A stretch of DNA of 64,000 nucleotides from Porodaedalea pini (lineage: Eukaryota; Basidiomycota; Agaricomycetes; Hymenochaetales; Hymenochaetaceae). Shown one piece after another: positions 23,950 through 34,400 of the stretch. The DNA is taken from NCBI GenBank assembly GCA_002794775.1, contig NBAY01000013.1, positions 434,001-498,000 of the forward strand, in the 5' to 3' direction. Made by a program: the position numbers and the translations under genes. Every line of letters starts with the position of its first letter. Within the stretch, counting starts at the first letter, position 1. The notes beneath the pieces are model-generated. The model did no database searches. It saw only the letters and a program-made list of their open reading frames with translations, and was not told the DNA's origin.

Positions 23950-26900
23950 AGGGGTGCGTGATCGTGTACGGGAGTGTGTAACTAGAGGTAGTAAGAGGGA
24001 GGTAAATCAGAAAGAATAGGCATTGCGTCCGGTGGGCGACGAAAAGAAAAATACGCAAATTTTAGTAGCAAGAGAAAGTTATTGGGGCAAAACCAGTCCG
24101 AGAAGGATAAAGGTAAGATACGGTGCATGAAAAGGCCATGACGGATGTGCGAAAAAAAAAGTGCAACAGTTAAGAATGTGGTGAACATCATGTTGGATGC
24201 AGAGAGGGTCGGGGCAACGAGGGGCCAAGTTCCGGTCGTGTAGATCGAGCACGTTCAGCATGATGCTGGCGGTGCGAGATTGAACTATGCAGTGTATCTC
24301 CTTCCTCGGCGAAAGCTTCAGAAATTGTCAGAAAGATTGCGTGGGGTGTAGGATGAAGGAGGACAGCTCAAGGATAGAGCGATGTCCCTGGAGGTTGATT
24401 TGCTTCGCTTTCCAGTCCCAAACAAGGTCGAGCTGTACTTGCGTGTTTAAGTTGGGGAGCGATTCCGGTATTGGTTCACGGCGTGGATTGGTGGCTGCGT
24501 CTTTGGCTAATTTATCCGCTTTAGAATTACCCAGTACTCCATGATGGGATGGGAGCCACTGGATCAAGATGTGTGATGCGTCGTGATGGAGGGCTAGGAA
24601 GATACCACAGAGACGGCAGAATGTAATGATGAATTCAGCATGATGCGTGTCGTTCAAAAATATGAGTTGGGTGCAATTAAGCAAGTCTGTGACAATGTGT
24701 ATGTGAACCAGGGTGAAGCATTTGGCGAGAAGAGATGAGATGCATTGCATGGCTGCGATGAGTGCTTCCTGCTCCTCAAACAAGATGTTCGAGCGAGAGT
24801 GCGCTGCTGAGGAAAAGACAGCGAGTTCATGGTGATCGTGCATGATTACAAAACCATGGCCACTGTTGAGGGAACCATCTGCATCGGGAATGATGGAGCC
24901 ATCTGTGAAAATGAAATATTGATAAGGAGGAGGGTGTAAAAAGAAAGAATTGAAATTGCAAATGGCCAGAGGGCGCTGTGCTAAAGAAGGAATAGGGACC
25001 AGCATAAGCCGAGAGTGAACCAGCATAAAAGTAGGAAATGAAACCATCTTGGGGATGACAACGTTAGGGGGAAGAGATGAGACGAGGTATTGGTTATGAA
25101 CCGGTTCTTTTTTAGAATGAGCGAAATATGACAATAGAAAACATTGAGAAAGGGAACGAATAAAAAGATCGTGCAGGGGGCAAGACAGAAAAGATTGCGC
25201 AACAGAAGGATGGATGCCACTATGTAGCACTGAATGGAAAAACAGGACTTGTGAACATTGGAGGATAGATGAGATAAAGGGCAATTTGGGGAAAAGGATG
25301 GCACCATAGATGGCAACAGAACAGATGAGGCCAAAATATAGGAGACGGGCATACTGGAAATATGCACCATGTGAACAATGAAATAAGAAGGAATGTTGAT
25401 GCAACATCAAAATGGCTTTGTTAGCGTGGGCTTCAAAGTGAAGTTTGGGGGAAAGATCATATGAAAAGATAACACCTAGCCAGGTGAGATGACGTGAAGG
25501 AGGGATAATGTGGTTATTTGGAAGAATTAAAGCCACGTTAGAAAGCAAAGGAGAATCACGTAGAAAGGACCGAAAGGCGATTGCAGCACCCACTTGATGC
25601 GGGAGAATATGAAGAAGTTCAATGGCATCAGGGTCAATGGATAAGCCAATGGATTGAAATTGAGAAGAAAGGAACTGAAATTGGTTACGAAGATGAACCA
25701 AGTTGGACTTGATGCTGAGAGAACGGAAGGAAAGAAGGTGGTCATCCATGTATGCAAATAGAGGTCGATGGGGGCCAAAATGATTATTGTATGCTGTGAT
25801 AACGTCTGAAGCCGCAAAAACAGAAATGAGAGGGGATAGCGGGGACCCTTGCAGGACACCGTGATTGGGTTTAATGAAGGGTGTAGAAAAGAAATTGTTG
25901 AAATGAAAAGAAACCAGCCTATCTCTAAGCCAGCTCGAAAGGACACACAGCAAGTTGGGGTGAACATTAGAGTCAATGAGTTTGCGTAAAAGGCGATTGT
26001 GTGAAATGTTATCAAAAAAGCCTTGAATGTCAACAGTAAGGATCGATGTGATGAAATAACGGTGTCATTTAAGAAGAGCAGTAGAACCTGGATCACCAGA
26101 ATGAATAAAAGGATTGTTGAGAATAAGGGATAAAAGCTCATAGCAAGCTGTGAGCAAGGAACGATGTTTCCTGCAGCCATGCTGGGCGTCGGGAAGAAGA
26201 TTATGAGTTTCAAAAAAAGGTTGAAGAAAATTGAATAAGATGCATTCAAAAAGTTTGCTGATGGTGTCCACCAAAGTAATGGGACAAAATGCTCTAGGCA
26301 CGGAGAAATCAGACTGTTTTGGCTTGGGGATGAAGGTAACGAGGGAGGTCTTGAAAGAGAGGGGAAAATGCCCCATGGTAAGACACAGGGAGAAAAGGTC
26401 AACAAAAAATTGCCCCTGGTGGGTGATGAGGAGCTTGAGGTGTTTATACGAGATATGGCTATTGCCAGGGCTTGTTTCCCAATCTATTCCATGGAATGCA
26501 TCCTGTACATCGGCCATGGTAAGAGGTCAAAACTCGCGGAGTTCGGGGAGCTAAATCAACTCCGGTGTAGACGTCAATGGAGGGAAGAATGTTTGTCAAA
26601 AGAGGGATGCTTTGTCGTCTTCTGTAAGAGAGAAGGAACCATTGGGCATATGAAGCACACTGATAGGGGAATGATGATGTGCAGAACCTAGGAACTGGTT
26701 TCACCACGCACTCCGGGTATCAGAGTGTTGGAGGTGTGAGCCAAAAAAGGTGTTTTTGGTGTGGGTGATTTCAGCATTGAGGTTTTTGCAGGAGTCGGGG
26801 CTGGGGTTGTGACAATGTGCCTGGTAAAGCTTAGAGCAAGCCTCAGACCACCAGGCATTTGGACCAAAATAGGTACGCAGTTTTCGCTTTTGAAGAAAGG

Positions 26901-27177
26901 AGGTAGCGAATCCAGAGAAAGAGGATTGAAAGTTAAATAATAAGGCATCCAGCGCATCAGGGGTATGAACATCTGCTAGGGAAAAGGAAAAGAGGTTGGA
27001 CTTGCAGAACTTGGCCATGAAAGCAGGCAAGTCGTGTGAGCGAATTGAACGGAGGGGGGGTTGGGGAATAGAAGCTGAAAAGTTGATATCGAAAGAAAAT
27101 CGAATGGGGTAATGGTCAGAGGGAATGTCCAGAGATGGGTCAGAAATTGAAACAGTTTCAAGAAGTTGGGGTGCAAA
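23950..27177 (-). pseudogene. LINE ORF2, reverse transcriptase, RNase H and 3' tail (broken)
   Basis: This is the downstream half of ORF2. It opens with the end of the endonuclease (IPSDHYPIRFSFD), then FGPNAWWSEACSKLYQAHC, the RT entry region (NSHISYKHLKLLI; VTFIPKPKQSDF; PITLVDTISKLFE), LTVDIQGFFDNISHNRL, GVLQGSPLSPLISVF and FAYMDDHLLSF, the catalytic Y-M-D-D. RNase H follows with IFTDGSIIPDADGSLNSGHG, EEQEALIAAMQC and LPSHHGVLGNSKADKLAKDA. A TGA lies at about 26065, between TALLK and HRYFITSIL, and another near 26701 after SAW. A frameshift near 24250 precedes the terminal ILPLSFSDWF segment. It is inactive. Confidence 0.85.
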
Positions 27178-27182
27178 GTCCT

Positions 27183-27607
27183 TGTTAGGCGGGAGTCTGG
27201 GAGACGACTCGGACTGGGCAGGCCTCGGCTGACTGTCGTCTGGGACGTGCTATACTCAAGGGTGGACTCGGGACACGCTTACTCAGGCTAGGTCGTCGTG
27301 GAGGTAAGAGGATTAATACAAGTCTAAACTAATACAGGGGGACGAGTCTCACCTAGGTCGTCACAGAGGTAAGAGGAAAAGCAGAACAAGGAGTTCATGC
27401 AATTCCTGAGACCTTATATAGCAGCGATCGTGAGACTATATTATCTAAAGTTACATAAACGAACGGAATGGAACGAATGAAGGTTATGTGGAGGGAGTGT
27501 GGGAAATGATTGAAAAGACGATTAAATATAATGAAAAGGAGCGGTTAAAAGAAAAGAAATGGTAAAAGGGAAAATAAAAGAAAAGGATGAAAGTTCGAGT
27601 CCTAACA
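27183..27607 (-). repeat. 3' LTR of the chromovirus
   Basis: 425 bp, bounded by TG and CA, with the same length as the other LTR. It carries a TATATAAGG core-promoter-like motif (about 27412-27420 on the minus strand). Confidence 0.95.
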
Positions 27608-27610
27608 TTA

Positions 27611-27620
27611 CCCCCCCTTC
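27611..27620 (-). other. Polypurine tract of the chromovirus
   Basis: GAAGGGGGGG on the minus strand lies three bases from the 3' LTR. This is the usual site for plus-strand priming. Confidence 0.8.
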
Positions 27621-30600
27621 AAGGTTGGGCGTCCCAACCAACTAAGATCAAGGTCGTCTGGCTCGGTGTCAACGAAGCGTGGGCGGAGTCGTTGGTGAGG
27701 GATGTCGAGCTTTCGAGGAGTGCCAGGGTGTTTTCGATAGAACTCAGCGATCGCCTCCTTTGCGTTCTCACCGAAGTCTGTCTCAGGTTGCCAAGTCGGT
27801 TCGTTGTATCCAACCCACTTGACAAGGTACTGTAGTTTCTCTCGGTGCAGACGCGAGTCTAGAACCTCCTTGATCTCGTACTCCTCCTCGTTGTTGACGA
27901 TGTCAGGTGGTGGCAGTGCTGGCTGTCTTTGGCTCTCGAAGGACGGTTCGACGGCAGGCTTTAGCAGGGCCTCGTTGAATACCGGGTGGACCTTTTTCCA
28001 TCGCTTTGGGAGTTTGAGCTTGTACGCGCTTGCTCCTACCTTGTCGACAATTTTGAAGGGGCCATACCATTTGTCAGCGAGTTTCTTCGTCGGCGAATCT
28101 GTGCTGATGTTTCACCCGTCGAGGAAAACCTTGTCTCCGGCCTTGTAGTCAACTGGAATCCCTGCTGTCCAGTCGTGGTAGCGTTTCATGTCGTCCGCCG
28201 CCTTGACCAGGTTGTCCTTCGCAACACGATGAGTTTCCTTGATGTGTTTCGTGAATTCTTCCGCCGACATGTTGGCAGACGAGGTTCGTGTCGTGTCAAA
28301 GCTCAAGGGGTGACGTCCTGTGTTCGCATAGAAAGGGGACATCTTCGTCGCCGAATGCTCGTGGTTATTGTATGCGAACTCCGCGAGAGGGAGCCAGTCC
28401 TTCCAGTCCGATTGCCGATGGTTCACGAAGAGCCTAAGATACTGTTCAAGCTCTTGGTTAACACGTTCCGTCTGACCATCTGTCTGTGGGTGATATGCCG
28501 TCGACGGGTTGCCTTCGATGTGTAGGAGTTTGTACAGCTCCTTCATCATCGAAGCATTGAACTGCATGCCTCGGTCATGGATGATTTTCTTCGGCAAGCC
28601 GTGGAGGCGGAAGACGTGGTCGCGGTACAGTTGAGCCATGCCTTCCGCTGACAACTTTGTCGTCGTCGGGATTGTGTGCATCTGTTTTGAGAACCTATCG
28701 ACGAAAACGCAGATCGCGTTGTGCCCCTTGGAGTCCGGGAGTTCTCTGATGAGGTCGACCGTGACAATTTCCCATGGGCCTTCCGGGACCATGTTTGGGT
28801 GGAGTGGCCTCGACTTTGACGCCCTCAGGGCCTTTGTCTGCTGGCAGTGATCACACCCTCAGACATACGCTCTGACATCGGAGAACATCGACGCCCACCA
28901 GAAGTCTCGTCGGACGAGTTCCACCGTTTTTGACGCTCCTGGGTGTCCAGCCAGTACCGAGTCGTGACATTCCCATAATACGGCCTCCTTCATCGACGAT
29001 GGTACATACACCTTGCCCTTCATCCACCAAAAGCTGTCGACCTCCGTCATTCCAGTCGGCCTCTCCGACTCGTGTTGCGCCCTCTGCGCTTCACCCACTT
29101 TGTCCAACACCTCATCACGCGACGTCCTCACCACTCCACAATTCAACCACTTCTCCTTGATGAACACAATGCCGTCATTGTCATCCTTGCCCTTGTCGTA
29201 GCCTGCCTTGCACGATAACAGGTCTGCCTTGCCCATCGTCTTCCCTGACTTGTGTTTGAGGCGGAAGTCGAATTCCTCGAGCTCTGTCCACCAGCGAGCT
29301 TGTCAATAGCTTAGCTTCTGCGCCGACCTGAAGTAGGTAAGGTTAGCGTGATCGGACCAGATTTCGATGGGATGACGGGTGCCGAGGAGATATTGCCTCC
29401 ACTCCTTGAGTGCCGAAACGATCGCGAGCATCTCCTTATCGTAGATCTCGTAGTTTCGTTCCGCCGGTAGGAGTGCTTCCGACCTGTATGCGACTACCCT
29501 CCACTTGCCTTCCTGCTTTTGCAACAACACTCCTCCAAGAGCAAAGTTTGACGAGTCTGCTTTGACACGGAAAGGGCCCTCATCATTCGCAATGGCTAGG
29601 ACTGGAGGTGAGCAGAGACATCGTCTCAACTCCTCGAACGCCTCTTGCTGTTCGGTCTCCCATACCCAGTCCTTCTTGCCCGTCAGTGATGTCAGCGGAT
29701 GGACTACCTTGCTGTAGTCCTTGATGAATCGTTGCAGCCAGTTGCCCATACCGAGGAATTGTTGCAGCTGTTTGACGTTTCGGGGGACGGGCCAGTCTGC
29801 GATTGCTTCCGTCTTTGCTGGGTCCGCTTTGATCTCGCCATTGCCGACGATGTGCCCGAGGTACTTCACGGTCTTAGCGTCGAACTCGCATTTTTCTGGC
29901 TTCAGGTACAGGCCGTTTTCTCGCAAGATCTGAAGGACGCGCCTTGACGTCTCGATGTGTTCCTCAAGAGTTTGCGAGAGAATGAGGATGTCGTCAAGAT
30001 AGACAATGATTAAGTTGTCGTAGATCAGTCCCTTGAAGATGTGGTTGACAAAGGCCTGGAATGTCGCTGGTGCGTTGCAAAGACCAAAGAACATGACCGT
30101 AGGTTCGAAGAGGCCCATGTTCGTGCAAAACGCTGCCTTCCACTCATCGCCTTCGTGGATCTGGACGTTGTAGTATCCCCACCGAAGGTCAAGCTTAGTG
30201 ATGTACTTCACTTTCTTAACCTTGTCGACGAGTTCGTCGATGAGAGGGAGGGGATACTTGTTCTTGATTGTACTGTCATTGAGCTTACGGTAATCCTGGA
30301 TCGGGCGTAGCGATTTGTCGGCCTTCTTGATGAAGAAGAAAGGTGACGCCATAGGCGATATAGACCTTCGGATGCGACCAGACTTCAAGTTCTTGTCTAG
30401 GAAGTCCTTGAGCGACTGCTGCTCTGTTGGCGTGAGCGGGTAGATCTTGCAGTCACTGGGCTTGAAGTCGGGTTTCAGATCGATGACGTGGTCCCATGGT
30501 CGGTGTTCAGGCAATTTCTCGAACCCTTTCTCCGAGAATACGTCGGCGTAGTCGTTGAGGTATGTGGGCCAGGACACTTTGTCCATTCGCACTTCTCTCA

Positions 30601-31260
30601 CCCCCTTCGTCCTCCTCATCTCTTCCACGGCCTCCTCTACCTTCCTCACGTCCTCCTTCACGATCGTACACTCCTCCGGGCAACGGGTGAATTCAATCAA
30701 ACCCGCCTTCCAGTCGACCTCCGGGTTGTGACGTCGAAGCCAATCGTAACCAAGGAAGATGTTTGACGACGCCAGCGATGTCACCGCAAGGACAATCCTC
30801 TCCCTGTGGGGCCCAATCATAAGCTCGACGTCAACGTATTCCTCGATCAGCCCGGCTTCATTGTGCGTGCCGTCAGCATTGAGCACTGCGAGGGGCCGAA
30901 TGTATCGCTTGGTCTCCAACCCGTATCGTTTGACAAACCTCACATCGATGCATGATCCCGTGCATCCTGAATCCACGAGGGCATGCGCATCCACCTCTCT
31001 TGCCTTGCCCGCTACGCTGTGTCCAACGTTCAGGAGGAGGTCCAGCTGGCGTCCGCCAGTTCCCCTCATGAACAACTGCTCATACTCCTCCTCCTTATTC
31101 ACACCGGTGGGGACTTCGTAATTGGGAAAACCATCAACGTCATTTGCATCTACATATTGTACAGACGGTTGGTTATATTTTAGCGAACCCAGATTCGAAG
31201 CCCCTTGTTCTTCTCGGTCAGTCGCCCCAATGGCTACGCCTGACCACTCGCAAAACCCTG
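27613..31260 (-). pseudogene. Chromovirus pol: protease, RT, RNase H, integrase, chromodomain (four-part, broken)
   Basis: The frame opens just after the gag-pol overlap. Protease has VDSGCTGSCIDVRF. RT has the SPFFFIKKADKSLRPIQDYR segment, the GYYNVQIHEGDEWKAAF segment and VYLDDILILSQ. RNase H has FRVKADSSNFALGGVLLQ and EIWSDHANLTYF. Integrase has the zinc-binding region ending GCDHCQ, the core TVDLIRELPDSKGHNAICVF, HDRGMQFNASMMKEL and STAYHPQTDGQTERVNQELE. The chromodomain near the end has EYEIKEVLDSR, LQYLVKWVGYNEPTWQPE and AIAEFYRKHP. TGA codons interrupt it at about 29303, 28859 and 28112, each where arginine CGA would fit. The chromodomain marks it as a chromovirus. Confidence 0.92.
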
Positions 31261-32318
31261 CGAGTCGACGACCTCTTCGTCATTGTCTTCTTCCTCCACA
31301 TAGTCCTCCACAGTCGACCTTCGAGTGTCTACAACTTCCTCAAATGCCGATTCCTTCATCGCCCCTAGTTCATCGGCGAGGAGGCGACGTTCACCGGGCA
31401 CCATCATCTGCAGCATTCGCTGCACGATCGTCTTTCCCTGTGGGCACGCATCCTTAAAGTGACCGAGCTGACCACATATCCAGCACGCGCATCGGCAGTG
31501 CGCCTCGTTCATGGAGACGTCCATCAGCTGGCCAGCTCCTCCGAATGTGATGCCTGTTGTGTCGCATTTGTCAACATGGGGGATGGCCCCCTGGTGACGA
31601 GCTGGGGGTCCGTGCTGCTGCTGCGGGCGTGGGGGGGGGGTGGGAAGGTGCGTCCTTGTTGGATGGCGTGAATCTGTTGTTCGCCCCAATCGATTTTGAT
31701 CACTTTCTTCTTCCAGTCCTCATACGTTGTTGGGACTGGCGTCGACCGTAGTACCCCCCTCACCACTTCAATGTTCATGGCCCGCTTCAGTCAATCACAG
31801 ATGACGCTGTCATCTGTCAAACCCACTCTTGTGATGACGACATCAAGGTCCTGGAAGAACTCGTCGGCGGTGAGGTCCTTTTGAACCTTGGTCCAGAATT
31901 TCACCAGCGCCTTTTCCTTCCGGTTCGGGTCATCGAACGAGGCGTCCAGGCGCTCTTGGAATCCAGTCCAGCTGTCGGTGAAAGTTACGATACCGGCTGT
32001 CATTGATTCCTCTATATAGTTCTGCGCCCAAGTTGCCGCATTACCGCCTTTCAAGTAGGAGAGAGCCACGTAGATCTTGCTTTCTGAGGTGGGGTACCTG
32101 TTTGGATTGGCTGAGACGAAGAGGAGGACTTCACGCTTGAAGTCTAGGTAGTCGTCACCGCCAGTGAATTCACGTGGCCGGGCAATGTCGATGTTGGGGG
32201 TCGGGGGGTTTGCTGCTGCGACCGGTGCCGGGGCATTGTTTGCCTGATGGGCAAAGGCATTCGCGACGATGGCCGCAATCTGCGCCATCTGATGTTGGTT
32301 GAAACCTTCTACTGACAT
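31234..32318 (-). pseudogene. Chromovirus gag with CCHC zinc knuckle (broken)
   Basis: From the ATG at 32318 (MSVEGFNQHQMAQIAAIV) the frame holds the gag core: FTGGDDYLDFKREVLLF, YLKGGNAATWAQNYIE, GFQERLDASFDDPNRKEKAL and TADEFFQDLDVVITRVG. A TGA at 31791 interrupts it after DDSVICD. The frame then continues with PTTYEDWKKKVIKIDWGE, shifts at a ten-G run (31631-31640), and continues to the zinc knuckle CWICGQLGHFKDACPQG before the TAG at 31234. Upstream of 32318 the frame stays open for about 170 bases with Pro/Ser-rich sequence, so the true start may lie further out. It binds and packages element RNA in intact relatives. Confidence 0.88.
31252..31258 (-). promoter_or_regulatory. -1 frameshift slippery heptamer at gag-pol junction
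   Basis: GGGTTTT on the minus strand fits X-XXY-YYZ exactly in the gag frame (G GGT TTT). It lies 15 bases before the gag TAG. The pol frame is open in the -1 register through this point and onward. Confidence 0.65.
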
Positions 32319-33027
32319 CGCGGGTTCGGGTGCAGGTGTTGAAGGTTCCAGGGGAGTCAGTGGCGAGGGGTCTCTGTTAGTCTCGCGGTAAGGACCAGGG
32401 GTCAGTGGTAGGTTGACCGTGGACGTCGATGGTGCAGGTGACGATGGAGCGGCTGGGGGCCACCTGGCTCTCCTTCCTCGTTCATCTGACGAATACCAGC
32501 TGTGTCAGATTTCACTCCACCAGATGTCGTGAGTGACGCTGCTATTGTTGGTCGCGACGTAGCCTGGTCGGTCTGGATCCCAACGGGCTGATGCAGGTAG
32601 AGCCCGTTGTTGTTTGTTGGTGAGATCTATCTTGACGTTGGCGGAGGGACAGGGATCAGTTGTGTGTTCAATCCAGGGTTACGCCAGCGTTGAATGGGTT
32701 CATCGGCAAAGTTGATGACGAGGCGGTAGGATCCGAGCAAGATTACAAATGAGATTGTCGTTGAGGCTTGTACTTGTCTGGTTATCCACGTCCACGTCAG
32801 GTGCGTGCTCCACCAGAGGCTAATTCTGAGAGCCAGGGTCGGGAAGAGTCGGTTATAAAGTTTACATAATACACGAACATCCGAAAACGTCCGGGCAGGG
32901 TTGAGGGTTGTCGTTTAGGGGGTTTACACGTCAAGTCCTTTGAGGGGAACACTCCTCTAGACCGAGTGAAGGCAAGTCGCCAGCGACGACGTACACTGGG
33001 GATGAGCCTGGATGGGTTCTGCTTTTA
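32319..33027 (-). other. Leader of the chromovirus between 5' LTR and gag
   Basis: About 700 bases without an ATG-started gag frame. The part next to 32318 may be N-terminal gag coding sequence (Pro/Thr-rich). No tRNA-complementary primer site was recognised. Confidence 0.4.
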
Positions 33028-33452
33028 TGTTAGGCGGGAGTCCAGGAGACGACTCGGACTGGGCAGGCCTCGGCTGACTGTCGTCTGGGACGTGCTATAC
33101 TTGAGGGTGGACTCGGGACACGCTTACTCAGGCTAGGTCGTCGCGGAGGTAAGAGGATTAATACAAGTCTAAACTAATACAGGGGGACGAGTCTCACCTA
33201 GGTCGTCACAGAGGTAAGAGGAAAAGCAGAACAAGGAGTTCATGCAATTCCTGAGACCTTATATAGCGGCGATCGTGAGACTATATTATCTAAAGTTACA
33301 TAAACAAATGGAATGGAACGAATGAAGGTTATGTGGAGGGAGTGTGGGAAATGATTGAAAAGACGATTAAATATAATGAAAAGGAGCGGTTAAAAGAAAA
33401 GAAATGGTAAAAGGGAAAATAAAAGAAAAGGATGAAAGTTTGAGTCCTAACA
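33028..33452 (-). repeat. 5' LTR of the chromovirus
   Basis: 425 bp, same length as the 3' LTR. CTATATAAGG on the minus strand (about 33257-33266) is the likely core promoter of the element. It differs from the other LTR only at seven CpG-type dinucleotides. Confidence 0.95.
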
Positions 33453-34092
33453 GTCCTTTGAAGCAATCACCAGGTCAATGATAGACCTTGAATTGGTGGG
33501 ACGATTGAAATGAGTGGGTTGGTTAGAGGGGTTACAGACAGAAAGATCGTTTTCATTGATCCAGTCAACAAGACGTTGGGACCAAGAAAAGTAAGCGGAT
33601 TGGGCTGGGAAGGACCAAAGTTCTAAATGATGGTTGAAATCCCCTGTGAAAATATGGGATAGCGAACTAAGGGTAGGGAAAGGATTTTCAAACTCGTGAA
33701 GAGACGGTGAGTTATAAACGTTCCACAAGAAAATGGGGGATAAATCGCTGTGAGAAATTGAAACAACAGAGATATTCAGAGAAGGGGAAGAAGGATAATG
33801 CATGGACACCCGTTGAATAATACAGGGGTGCACAAATGTACAACAACATGGTTTGCCTGGATAAGCAGGCAGAAAAGCAGTGTAAGGTTGGGAATTTGGG
33901 GTATAATAAACCAAAGAGCCTTGAGCAGAAACTTTTGAAGGTGCGAAATGACTAACAATTGGGATTTCTTGGAAGCATATAATGTCTGGGCTAGGATGGG
34001 TAGAGGAAAAGGCCCATAGAAGAAAGTCAAAAGAGGGTTCAGAATTGTGAAGGTTAAGAGAAAAAACAGAGATAGAATCCATCATAAGAGAT
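33453..34092 (-). pseudogene. LINE ORF2 start, APE-type endonuclease (cut by chromovirus)
   Basis: The frame starts MMDSISVFSLNLHNSE at about 34085, ten bases or so after the ORF1 stop. Endonuclease motifs include DIICFQEIPIVSH (catalytic Glu), ISVVSISHSDLSPIF, HIFTGDFNHHLELW (catalytic GDFN) and SIIDLVIASKD. The reading frame is cut at the GTCCT target site, and the last motif SDHYPI lies on the far side of the chromovirus near 27130. The segment itself has no internal stop. Confidence 0.85.
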
Positions 34093-34400
34093 TAATAGGG
34101 GGATCGATAATTTCGGCGGGCAGGGCAATCCGTGGAACGAGCACTGTGGTTGCCTTGGCAATTGATACAATGTGCGAAATGCTCACAGTGCAGGTTGTTG
34201 GAGGTGGTGCATAGTGCGCATTTCGTGATGTGCACGGCTGTGTGATGTGGCTCTGAGCAGATGGTGCAACGGGCCATGGAACGGCATTTGGAAGCTGGAT
34301 GGCCAAGGCGATGGCAGTTGTTGCATTGATTTATGGTGGGTCACACCTTTATTTCCTCGAGGCGATGAATGACTCCAAAAATGGGAACGGTGTAGCGCTC
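34093..34400 (-). pseudogene. LINE ORF1 C-terminus with CCHC zinc knuckles
   Basis: The frame has CNNCHRLGHPASKC, then CTICSEPHHTAVHITKC, CALCTTSNNLHCEHFAHC and CINCQGNHSARSTDC, ending RRNYRSPY. This string of zinc knuckles is typical of ORF1 of Tad-like LINEs. A TGA lies a few codons before the first knuckle (K-V-stop-P-T). Homology fades at about 34400, where an insert begins. Confidence 0.78.

Larger units (their letters stand above)
27183..33452 (-). mobile_element. Ty3/Gypsy chromovirus (LTR retrotransposon), complete but decayed
   Basis: The element has two 425-bp LTRs (27183-27607, 33028-33452) starting TGTTAG and ending CTAACA, flanked by the 5-bp duplication GTCCT (27178-27182 and 33453-33457). 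It reads on the minus strand: gag, protease, RT, RNase H, integrase, chromodomain. The polypurine tract precedes the 3' LTR. The LTRs differ at nine bases, all at CpG-type sites, so insertion was fairly recent. It sits inside the LINE endonuclease; removing it with one GTCCT restores the frame as S-K-D-F-A-P. Four TGA codons and one homopolymer frameshift inactivate it. No tRNA-type primer-binding site was recognised next to the 5' LTR. Confidence 0.95.
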
